In this document: in pieces, positions 1 to 5,662 of the stretch
Layout: every line of letters begins with the position of its first letter
Position numbering within the stretch: position 1 is the first letter of the stretch
Assembly: GCA_011049095.1 (NCBI GenBank)
Contig: DSDE01000067.1
Coordinates: 1 to 8,245 of the forward strand
Origin: Fidelibacterota bacterium
Lineage (GTDB): Bacteria > Fidelibacterota > Fidelibacteria > Fidelibacterales > DSDE01
Length of the DNA: 8,245 bases
Direction: 5' to 3'
Made by a program: the position numbers and the translations under genes
Notes under the pieces: model-generated
Seen by the model: the letters and a program-made list of their open reading frames with translations, nothing else
Told to the model about the DNA's origin: nothing
Databases searched by the model: none

Positions 1-714
1 CTTAAATATGAGGTGCAGCGCGGCCAGTCTGAGTATAATCTGATTGTTGAAGAACAGGGTATCAGCGCCCGCAAAAGAGCCTTAAATATTCTGATGGGTG
101 AATCGCCAAACAGACCGCTAAATCTTCAAGCCATCGATGATTCGGAAATCAAGCTTCCTGATTTTGAACAAGCCCTGAAATCGATGGAGAAAAACAATCC
201 CAATATCCGTCGTTTAATGCAGCAGAGAGCTTTGCAGCAATTAAATCTGAAATCGGCGCAGCAAAGTTACTATCCAAGTGTCAGCGCCAATGTTGGACAA
301 TCCTGGGCTAATCGTGCCGGCACCCAATCCAACGCATTCTCAATGAATCTCCAGGCCAGTTTGCCCATCTTTAGCGGTTTTCGTCGCTCCAACACCATTC
401 AGCAAGAGAGGGTGCGCCTCAAAAGTGCTGACCTGGCCCTGGATGAAGAGCTGCAAAAATATGAAGAGACTCTTCTGAATCTTTACAGTAACTATCAGAC
501 AGCCGAGAGGCTGCTAAAAATTCAAGAGAAGATTTTTGAAAGCGCCAGTAAAGACCTGGAGCTTATTAACCAGCGCTATGCCATTGGGAGCAGCACAATT
601 CTTGACCAGATGGATGCTCAGATTACAGTTCTTTCTTCAAAGACAGACCTGGTCAAAACAAAATATTCAAAAATGATTCTGATGTCCAGAATCCGTCAAA
701 TAACAGGGATATAG
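1..714 (+). CDS. TolC-family outer-membrane efflux protein, C-terminal part (5' end outside window)
   Basis: This is the outer-membrane channel of a tripartite efflux system; TolC-family proteins form trimers with a beta-barrel in the outer membrane and a long alpha-helical tunnel in the periplasm. The frame is open from the first base, so the true start lies upstream; 237 codons are visible, about half of a normal TolC-family protein. A GTG at position 13 is internal and should not be taken as the start. The visible part ends the first structural repeat and contains the second: a beta-strand stretch with the LPIFSGF motif (codons 121-127), then long amphipathic helices, then the family's 'RYAIGSSTILDQMDAQ' segment (codons about 191-206) before the final helix. 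It ends shortly after this helix, with no long C-terminal tail. It is 3 bases upstream of the adaptor gene, which supports one efflux operon. The family is clear; substrate is unknown. Confidence 0.93.
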   Translation, partial: LKYEVQRGQSEYNLIVEEQGISARKRALNILMGESPNRPLNLQAIDDSEIKLPDFEQALKSMEKNNPNIRRLMQQRALQQLNLKSAQQSYYPSVSANVGQSWANRAGTQSNAFSMNLQASLPIFSGFRRSNTIQQERVRLKSADLALDEELQKYEETLLNLYSNYQTAERLLKIQEKIFESASKDLELINQRYAIGSSTILDQMDAQITVLSSKTDLVKTKYSKMILMSRIRQITGI

Positions 715-717
715 CTT

Positions 718-1923
718 ATGAAAAAGATCTTTATCATCTTTGCCTTTATCGGCCTCATCGCTCTTATTGTTTTTCTTAATCTGCGACAAAAAAATGAGAA
801 GCCTGTATTGGTTGAAACCAGAAAAGTGACTTTGCGTGATGTAGAAGAGCGGGTTACCGCCAGTGGAAGGGTGCAACCGGTTACTCAAGTGAATATTTCT
901 GCCAACGTGGCCGGAGAAATTGTAGCCATTTATGTAAAAGAAGGTCACTTAGTGCAAGCCGGGCAAATCCTCGCTCAGCTTGATAAAGTCCGTTATGAAG
1001 CTGATGTCCGAAGCGCCGAGTCTAACTTCAATAGCCGAAAGATTTCAGTAGAAACCCTGTTAAAGGAGAAAAAGCGAAGTGAGACCTTGTTTAACAGCCA
1101 AAATTTAAGTGAGGCAGAGCTTGACCGTATTGTTTCTGAATATGAGCTTGCTCAAAGCCAACTTGATCAGGCAAAAGCCTACCTTGAACAAGCAAGAGAT
1201 AACCTTTCTAAAACAGTATTAAAGTCCCCAATTAACGGACAAGTGATTAAAATTCGTAAAGAGGCCGGTGAAATTGCCCTCGGCAGCCAGTTTCAGGCTG
1301 ATGTGATTATGATTTTGGCTGACTTAAGAGAGATGGAAGTGGAAGTAGAGGTCAATGAAAGTGATGTGGTTCGTCTCAGTCTCGGTGATCCGGTTGATAT
1401 TGAAATAGACGCTATCAGAGACACAGTATTTAAAGGGGAGCTCAGCGAGATTGCTTATCTTGCCACCAGCTCAGGTATTGGAACCCAGGAATCAGTAACT
1501 AACTTCCAGGTTGTTGTAAAAATGTTAAACATTCCTTCTGAGCTGCGTCCAGGTATGAGTGCCACTGTAGAAATTCTCACAGATAGGGCAATTGGCTGTA
1601 TTGCGGTTCCAATTCAGGCTGTCACAGTAAGAACAGCAGACAAAATAAACTCCCTTTTAAGAGCAGACAGCCTTAGAAACGACGAAAATATCAACAAGAA
1701 ACCCGAGCTAAAAGAGATTGTTTTTGTTGTTCGAAATGACTCGGCGATTGCTGTTCCGGTAAAGATAGGGCTTAGCGGTGAAGATTATTTCCAGATTTTA
1801 GAAGGGATCCAAGAAGGCGACGAGATCGTTGTTGGTAATCACAAAGCTGTCAGCCGTGACCTTCAGGATGCGAATCTGATCAAACGGGAAAGCGATAAAA
1901 AATCAAAAAAGAAGAAAAATTAG
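718..1923 (+). CDS. MacA/HlyD-like periplasmic adaptor subunit of efflux system
   Basis: This is the membrane-fusion (adaptor) protein that links the inner-membrane ABC transporter to the TolC-type channel. The 401-residue length suits the MacA/HlyD family. Visible in order: a single N-terminal membrane anchor (about residues 4-21, no lipobox cysteine), the first lipoyl half (about 58-90, with VAGEI and EGHLVQAGQ), an alpha-helical hairpin rich in Glu, Gln and Lys (about 92-164), the second lipoyl half (about 165-203, SPINGQVI), a beta-barrel (about 205-290) and a membrane-proximal C-terminal domain with EGIQEGDEIVVG. The protein ends in a lysine-rich tail (KKSKKKKN). The ATG is preceded by AGGGA at 705-709 with 8-base spacing, which supports this start. 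The stop codon abuts the ATG of the ATPase gene. The adaptor role is confident; macA orthology is inference from the neighbouring MacB-type genes. Confidence 0.93.
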   Translation: MKKIFIIFAFIGLIALIVFLNLRQKNEKPVLVETRKVTLRDVEERVTASGRVQPVTQVNISANVAGEIVAIYVKEGHLVQAGQILAQLDKVRYEADVRSAESNFNSRKISVETLLKEKKRSETLFNSQNLSEAELDRIVSEYELAQSQLDQAKAYLEQARDNLSKTVLKSPINGQVIKIRKEAGEIALGSQFQADVIMILADLREMEVEVEVNESDVVRLSLGDPVDIEIDAIRDTVFKGELSEIAYLATSSGIGTQESVTNFQVVVKMLNIPSELRPGMSATVEILTDRAIGCIAVPIQAVTVRTADKINSLLRADSLRNDENINKKPELKEIVFVVRNDSAIAVPVKIGLSGEDYFQILEGIQEGDEIVVGNHKAVSRDLQDANLIKRESDKKSKKKKN

Positions 1924-2649
1924 ATGGCACTACTTGAACTGCAAGGAATAACAAAATTTTATCAGGTTGGCTCTGTTGAAGTCAGAGCCCTGCGTGGTAT
2001 TGATCTGTTTGTGGAAAAAAATCAATATCTTAGCATAATGGGGCCCAGCGGAAGCGGAAAATCAACACTTATGAATATTATTGGCTGCCTGGATACCCCA
2101 AGCAATGGCACTTACATTCTCGATGGGAGCATCATTCATGGGAATAGCATTGATGAAAACAACGGGCATCATACTGTTTCCGATGACCAATTAGCCTATA
2201 TACGCAATCAAAAAATTGGTTTTGTTTTTCAGACATTTAATCTTTTGCCGAGAATCTCCGCGCTGGCAAATGTTGAATTACCCCTGATATATGCTGGTTT
2301 TCCCAAAAAAGAGCGCATCGAAGCCGCCAAATATGCCCTTGAGCGAGTCCAATTGGCTGATCGCATGACCCATAAGCCCAATGAGCTCAGCGGTGGTCAG
2401 CGCCAAAGAGTGGCCATTGCCCGAGCTCTGGTAAATAATCCTTCAATTATCCTGGCTGATGAACCCACTGGCAATCTGGACAGCAAAACCAGCAATGAGA
2501 TTATGGAACTCCTCCAACAGCTTCACCAGGGAGGAAACACTATAATTTTAGTTACGCATGAGGCAGAAATTGCAGAGAATGCCCAGCGTATCGTGCATGT
2601 TCGAGATGGTTTAATTGATCAAGACACTAAAACTAATCGCATATTTTAG
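1924..2649 (+). CDS. MacB/LolD-type ABC transporter ATP-binding protein
   Basis: This cytoplasmic ATPase drives the neighbouring permeases. In 241 residues it has the complete ABC set: Walker A GPSGSGKST (40-48), Q-loop Gln103 in VFQTFNLLP, signature LSGGQ (155-159), Walker B IILADEP with Asp179 and Glu180, the D-loop GNLD (183-186) and the switch His212 in VTH. The 'FVFQ.FNLLP' and 'ADEPTGNLDS' wording is typical of the MacB/LolD/FtsE (lipoprotein release or macrolide exporter) group. No transmembrane part is fused, unlike E. coli MacB. Compared with the usual family pattern there are about 11-12 extra residues between Walker A and the Q-loop (about 72-84, rich in Asn and His). The ATG directly follows the adaptor stop with no clear Shine-Dalgarno, so translation probably depends on coupling. 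As the only ATPase here, it most likely serves both downstream permeases. Confidence 0.95.
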   Translation: MALLELQGITKFYQVGSVEVRALRGIDLFVEKNQYLSIMGPSGSGKSTLMNIIGCLDTPSNGTYILDGSIIHGNSIDENNGHHTVSDDQLAYIRNQKIGFVFQTFNLLPRISALANVELPLIYAGFPKKERIEAAKYALERVQLADRMTHKPNELSGGQRQRVAIARALVNNPSIILADEPTGNLDSKTSNEIMELLQQLHQGGNTIILVTHEAEIAENAQRIVHVRDGLIDQDTKTNRIF

Positions 2650-3867
2650 ATGGGCCCCTATCTCCAAAGCGCTCTTATCGCCTTTAGCGCACTATTTACG
2701 AACAAAACCCGGGCTTTTCTAACAATGCTTGGAATTATCATCGGAATCCTCAGTGTCTCCCTTATGGGCGCAGCAATCTCAGGCGTAGATAATGTTTTTG
2801 ATGATAGTATGAAAAGTATTGGCGATCGGGTGCTTTATATTCAGAAATATCCGTGGTTTATGGGAAATGGAGAATGGTGGGAATTCCGTAATCGCCCAAA
2901 CCTAGAGCCCGAATATGTAGATAAAATATTGGAGAAGAGCAAATATGCTGAATTTGCCAGCGCTTCTCTGCAACGAAGCGCCAATCTCCGATTTCGGGAT
3001 TATGCCATCGAAAATACCGTCGTAGAGGGTACAAACTGGCAATCAGCCTACATTAATGCTCCCAAATTGGCTCAAGGGAGGTATTTCAGCCAGGTGGAAG
3101 ATCGAGTGAGCGCAAAAGTTGCTGTTATCGGGTCAGAAGTTGCAATCAATCTGTTTCCAAACTTGGACCCCATTGGCCAGGAATTTTTCATCAATTCAAC
3201 TAGAGTCAAAGTGATTGGCGTTCTTGAGGCTCAGGGAAAATTTCTAGGGCTCTTTAGCCAGGATAATATTATTACCCTGCCTTACCAGACCGCCAAAAAT
3301 ATTTTGGGCTATACCCGCCATCTCTCCATTGCAGTCAAAATTACCGACGGCGTTGATTTGGAGACTGCTAAAGAGGAGATTCGCTACATCATGCGGAATA
3401 TTCGCAAACAAAGACCAATGGATAGTGATAATTTTGCTATCAACCAACAGGAAGCTTTTAAACAACAGCTCGATGGAATCAAATTGGCGATTACAGCAGT
3501 TGGCTTAGGAATTACCGCTCTCTCGCTTATCGTCGGCGGTATTGGTATTATGAACATTATGTTTGTAAGTGTAAAAGAGCGCACAAGAGAAATTGGCATT
3601 CGAAAAGCTTTAGGCGCCAGGCGCAGCGTTATTCTTTTCCAATTTTTATCAGAAGCTGTTTTCATCTCCTTTATTGGCGGCTTGATTGGTGTTTTACTCA
3701 CCACCGGCCTTGTAGGTTTATTAAAAAAGTACTTCGTTGCCAGTTTGTCTCCAAATCTTATCCTCATTGCGCTATTGGTTAGTGTTATAACAGGTATAGT
3801 TAGCGGTATTGTACCTGCAAATCAGGCAGCCAAGCTTGATCCCATAGAGTCGATACGTCATGAGTAA
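2650..3867 (+). CDS. MacB-type ABC transporter permease (FtsX-like), first copy
   Basis: This is an inner-membrane permease subunit of 405 residues with MacB half-transporter topology: a short cytoplasmic N-terminus, TM1 (about 22-42), a large MacB-type periplasmic domain (about 45-275), then TM2 (about 279-305), TM3 (about 328-355) and TM4 (about 370-392). After TM2 it carries the FtsX-family coupling motif ERTREIGIRKALGARR (310-325), which contacts the ATPase. The C-terminus has the usual 'AAKLDPIESIR' ending. Its ATG abuts the ATPase stop with no visible Shine-Dalgarno, so translational coupling is likely. It is paralogous to the next gene: both share YIQKYP just after TM1 (63-68 here) and an arginine-rich segment before TM2. 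In E. coli MacB these membrane parts are fused to the ATPase and form a homodimer; here a heterodimer with the next gene's product is the likely arrangement (inference). Confidence 0.93.
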   Translation: MGPYLQSALIAFSALFTNKTRAFLTMLGIIIGILSVSLMGAAISGVDNVFDDSMKSIGDRVLYIQKYPWFMGNGEWWEFRNRPNLEPEYVDKILEKSKYAEFASASLQRSANLRFRDYAIENTVVEGTNWQSAYINAPKLAQGRYFSQVEDRVSAKVAVIGSEVAINLFPNLDPIGQEFFINSTRVKVIGVLEAQGKFLGLFSQDNIITLPYQTAKNILGYTRHLSIAVKITDGVDLETAKEEIRYIMRNIRKQRPMDSDNFAINQQEAFKQQLDGIKLAITAVGLGITALSLIVGGIGIMNIMFVSVKERTREIGIRKALGARRSVILFQFLSEAVFISFIGGLIGVLLTTGLVGLLKKYFVASLSPNLILIALLVSVITGIVSGIVPANQAAKLDPIESIRHE

Positions 3868-3878
3868 GGATTCACAAA

Positions 3879-5108
3879 ATGCCGATTTATGAAATTCTAT
3901 TCTCAGCTCTTTCTTCCATACGACAGAATAAGGTTCGCTCTTTTCTTACCCTCCTGGGTGTTATCATAGGCGTTTTTTCGATTATTGGTGTGATGACTGC
4001 CATCAATATACTTCAGTCAGCACTCGAAACGAATTTAAGCGTTATTGGGTCAAACAATTTTTATATACAGAAATATCCGGCAATTCAGATGGGCGGCCAC
4101 GATCGTCGAAAATACCATAATCGCAAAAATCTTACTTATACTGATTATCAAAAACTAAAAGAAAAAGTAAAACTGGCCGACTTCATTTCTGCCGAAGAAT
4201 GGCACGGTGGAGATCCTGTCAAATATGGTAATCAGCAGACAAAACGAAATGTCACCATAATTGGCACCACTCCTGAATGGGAATATACTTCAGGTTTTTT
4301 CCTTTCGGAGGGGCGTATGCTGATAAACGATGACCTTTCCCAAAGACGCGCTGTTGCTTTATTGGGATATGATGTGGCAGCTTTGCTTTTCCCCAATGAG
4401 TATCCTATTGGTAAACAGGTCTCTATTCGGGGTAAAAAGTATAATATTGTTGGCCTTCTCGACAAAAAAGGGGCGGTTTTTGGACAGTCTGAAGATAATA
4501 GAGTGGTCATACCAATAACTACGCACCTGCAGCAATTTGGCACACCATGGTCGAGTTTAGGCTACACCATTACCGTGAGTAAGGCAGAACATTTCCAAGA
4601 TGCGATGGATGAAGTAACTTATCATTTGCGACACATCCGCAAAGTGCCCCTTGGTGAAGAAAATGATTTCGAAATCGTTACTAATGCAGGCCTTCTCGAT
4701 ACATTTAACCAAGTCACCGCCGCTATCAAGCTTGCCGCTTTGCTCATCAGCTCCATCGCACTGCTTGCCGCCGGCATCGGCATTATGAACATTATGCTCG
4801 TAACTGTTACTGAGCGCACAAAAGAGATTGGCATCAGAAAAAGTCTTGGTGCACGACGGAAATCGATTCTGCAGCAATTTCTCCTTGAAGCCATTATCCT
4901 CACTATGATTGGCGGACTTTTTGGAATTATTCTCGGGGTTGCTGCCGGAAACATTTTAGCTCTAATTATGAAGATTAAGGTTCTCATTCCATGGGCTTGG
5001 GCCTTTATCGGCTTGATGGTGACCTCTGTTATTGGCGCTGTTTTTGGTACCTATCCAGCAATCAAAGCGTCCGCGCTAGACCCAATCGAAGCGCTGAGAT
5101 ACGAGTAA
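3879..5108 (+). CDS. MacB-type ABC transporter permease (FtsX-like), second copy
   Basis: This second inner-membrane permease, 409 residues, has the same layout as its upstream neighbour: TM1 (about 21-43), a MacB periplasmic domain, TM2 (about 282-306), the coupling motif ERTKEIGIRKSLGARR (312-327), TM3 and TM4, and a typical 'ALDPIEALRYE' end. YIQKYP is conserved at 62-67, but much of the periplasmic domain differs from the first copy, including a charged His/Arg/Lys/Asn-rich stretch (about 72-84). The duplication is therefore not recent. The ATG is 11 bases after the previous stop and has AAGGA at 3866-3870 with 8-base spacing; this is a better ribosome site than those of the two genes before it. 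It closes the efflux operon and is followed by the AT-rich rpmH leader. It most likely pairs with the first permease on the shared ATPase. Confidence 0.93.
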   Translation: MPIYEILFSALSSIRQNKVRSFLTLLGVIIGVFSIIGVMTAINILQSALETNLSVIGSNNFYIQKYPAIQMGGHDRRKYHNRKNLTYTDYQKLKEKVKLADFISAEEWHGGDPVKYGNQQTKRNVTIIGTTPEWEYTSGFFLSEGRMLINDDLSQRRAVALLGYDVAALLFPNEYPIGKQVSIRGKKYNIVGLLDKKGAVFGQSEDNRVVIPITTHLQQFGTPWSSLGYTITVSKAEHFQDAMDEVTYHLRHIRKVPLGEENDFEIVTNAGLLDTFNQVTAAIKLAALLISSIALLAAGIGIMNIMLVTVTERTKEIGIRKSLGARRKSILQQFLLEAIILTMIGGLFGIILGVAAGNILALIMKIKVLIPWAWAFIGLMVTSVIGAVFGTYPAIKASALDPIEALRYE

Positions 5109-5113
5109 AATAT

Positions 5114-5141
5114 TTTTCATTTATTTTGATTTAAATAAAAT
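5114..5141 (+). promoter_or_regulatory. candidate promoter for the rpmH-rnpA-yidC-mnmE cluster
   Basis: In the 69-base spacer before rpmH, TTTTCA (5114-5119, 4 of 6 matches to a sigma-70 -35 box) and TAAAAT (5136-5141, 5 of 6 matches to a -10 box) are separated by 16 bases. Transcription would start near 5148, about 30 bases ahead of rpmH. The spacer is very AT-rich, so such matches arise easily by chance. The location between two functionally separate gene groups is the better argument for a promoter. Confidence 0.3.
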
Positions 5142-5146
5142 AATTA

Positions 5147-5158
5147 TGCAAATTTGCA
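5147..5158. repeat. perfect 12-bp palindrome TGCAAATTTGCA upstream of rpmH
   Basis: TGCAAATTTGCA is identical to its reverse complement and lies 19 bases before the rpmH start, in the only non-coding spacer longer than a few bases. The symmetry stops exactly here, because the flanking A and G do not pair. It has no loop and no following T-run, so it is not a terminator. Its position just downstream of the candidate -10 box would suit an operator, but no regulator is recognisable. Chance is also possible. Confidence 0.4.
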
Positions 5159-5168
5159 GGCTAAAAAT

Positions 5169-5173
5169 GGAGG
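5169..5173 (+). promoter_or_regulatory. Shine-Dalgarno of rpmH (GGAGG)
   Basis: GGAGG sits 4 bases before the rpmH ATG at 5178 and is the strongest ribosome binding site in the window, as expected for a ribosomal protein gene. It may also serve an overlapping rnpA frame: ACG at 5183 and ATT at 5189 in that frame lie 9 and 15 bases downstream of it. Confidence 0.8.
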
Positions 5174-5177
5174 AAGC

Positions 5178-5312
5178 ATGAAACGAACATTTCAACCCAG
5201 CAACAGAAAGAAAAAGAACAAACATGGTTTTCGCGCCAGAATGGCCAGTGTTGGTGGAAAAAAAGTCCTATCAAGAAGAAGAGCCAAGGGTCGAAAACGC
5301 TTAAGTCATTAA
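5178..5312 (+). CDS. rpmH: 50S ribosomal protein L34
   Basis: L34 is a very small, very basic protein of the large ribosomal subunit. The 44-residue product starts MKRTFQPSNRK, continues with HGFRARMAS (16-24) and ends with SRRRAKGRKRLSH (32-44), all hallmarks of bacterial L34, and the length is normal. The start is fixed by the family N-terminus and by GGAGG 4 bases upstream. Codons 27-29 read GGA AAA AAA, giving A AAA AAA (5258-5264) in the zero frame, a classical -1 slippery heptamer. The -1 frame of this gene is the rnpA frame and is open throughout, so the whole gene lies inside an open rnpA reading frame. The neighbour rnpA is the standard partner of rpmH in bacteria. No dnaA gene is seen upstream; the preceding gene belongs to an efflux operon. 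Confidence 0.97.
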   Translation: MKRTFQPSNRKKKNKHGFRARMASVGGKKVLSRRRAKGRKRLSH

Positions 5313-5350
5313 AAAAAGAAAAATTAGCAAAGGCGCAGATACTCAGGAAT

Positions 5351-5355
5351 AGGAG
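5351..5355 (+). promoter_or_regulatory. possible Shine-Dalgarno AGGAG inside the rnpA frame
   Basis: AGGAG lies 13 bases before TTG 5369, longer than usual, but only 4 bases before ATT 5360 in the same frame. It is the best internal ribosome site for a late rnpA start. Since the bases also encode part of the conserved RnpA helix (the RNRSD region), the match may simply reflect Arg codons. Confidence 0.3.
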
Positions 5356-5368
5356 TGACATTACAGGC

Positions 5369-5662
5369 TTGTTTAAAAATGGAAGGTGGATACGAGGTGA
5401 TTACATTGCCCTCGTTTTCCTTCCATCTTCCAAGTCTCAGATTATTTTTGCCGCAGCACGCTCTTTCAAAAATGCCGTGCAAAGAAACATGGCAAAGAGA
5501 TATCTACGGGAACTCTATCGCAGGTCTGTATTAAAACAGGTCAAGCTTCAGTTGGGTTTACTGCTATTACGCTTTCCTGAAAAAAATGTTTTTGCTACAC
5601 TCTATGAGGACTTTTGTCTTATCATACAAAACTTAAAAATAAAGCAGGAAAATCTTGACTAA
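5369..5662 (+). CDS. rnpA: ribonuclease P protein component (start uncertain, probably further upstream)
   Basis: RnpA is the protein subunit of RNase P; it binds the catalytic RNA and the 5' leader of precursor tRNAs. The part from TTG 5369 encodes 97 residues: FKNG (2-5), central beta-strands (DYIALVFLPS), then the diagnostic basic helix 'AVQRNMAKRYLRELYR' (36-51), which matches the family's RNR..KR..RE motif, and a hydrophobic strand QLGLLLLRF. Normal RnpA has about 110-130 residues, and this version lacks the N-terminal helix. That helix is encoded in frame just upstream (ILRNRSDITG, 5339-5368), so TTG 5369 is only the first canonical start, and the real protein is probably longer. In the family motif RNR the third residue is Met41 here. 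The 3' end overlaps yidC by 8 bases, and no yidD lies between. Family assignment is firm; the start is not. Confidence 0.88.
   Translation: MFKNGRWIRGDYIALVFLPSSKSQIIFAAARSFKNAVQRNMAKRYLRELYRRSVLKQVKLQLGLLLLRFPEKNVFATLYEDFCLIIQNLKIKQENLD
5646..5649 (+). promoter_or_regulatory. Shine-Dalgarno deciding the TTG start of yidC
   Basis: AGGA lies 5 bases before TTG 5655, inside the last codons of rnpA. Since no ATG precedes the conserved YidC N-terminus (NDKNTLIAF), this site together with the protein match selects TTG as the start. Confidence 0.65.

Larger units (their letters stand above)
5165..5368 (+). other. in-frame open extension of rnpA that contains all of rpmH
   Basis: The rnpA frame is open without a stop from 5165, just after TAA at 5162-5164, to the TTG at 5369: 68 codons covering all 45 rpmH codons in another frame. 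It contains no ATG, GTG or TTG. The last part (after 5312), with LKKEK, AQILRNRSDI and then LFKNG, matches the conserved RnpA N-terminal helix, so at least this section is very probably translated. The part overlapping rpmH is rich in Lys, Gln and Trp and resembles nothing I know. The entire frame would give up to 165 residues. Possible entry points are ACG 5183, ATT 5189, ATA 5339 and ATT 5360, or -1 frameshifting from rpmH. How ribosomes reach this frame is unknown. Confidence 0.6.

Noticed and set aside
13..15. GTG as the start of the TolC-family gene
   Set aside because: The frame is open to the first base and the upstream codons (LKYE) fit the TolC helix pattern; the gene is simply cut by the window edge.
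3244..4987. Several antisense open frames and one alternative plus-strand frame within the two permease genes
   Set aside because: All lie inside well-supported permease genes with clear family motifs and have no plausible ribosome sites or recognisable products.
5144..5152. TTATGCAAA as a possible DnaA box (8 of 9 matches to TTATNCACA) near rpmH, hinting at oriC
   Set aside because: A single imperfect match with no cluster, no dnaA gene and only a 69-base spacer. It overlaps the palindrome and is expected by chance in AT-rich DNA.
5109..5177. Terminator for the efflux operon
   Set aside because: No GC-rich stem-loop followed by a T-run is visible; the palindrome has no loop and is followed by a G-rich stretch.
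5310..5318. Homopolymer sequencing error in the A-run after the rpmH stop as explanation for the missing rnpA start
   Set aside because: A one-base indel would not help, because no ATG exists in any plus-strand frame between 5244 and 5378. An error remains possible but is not a simple fix.
5161..5361. Antisense open frame (66 codons) across rpmH and the start of rnpA
   Set aside because: It has a Phe/Leu/Ser-rich composition that is the complement of Lys/Arg codons, no ribosome site and no family resemblance. It is a shadow of the basic L34 sequence.
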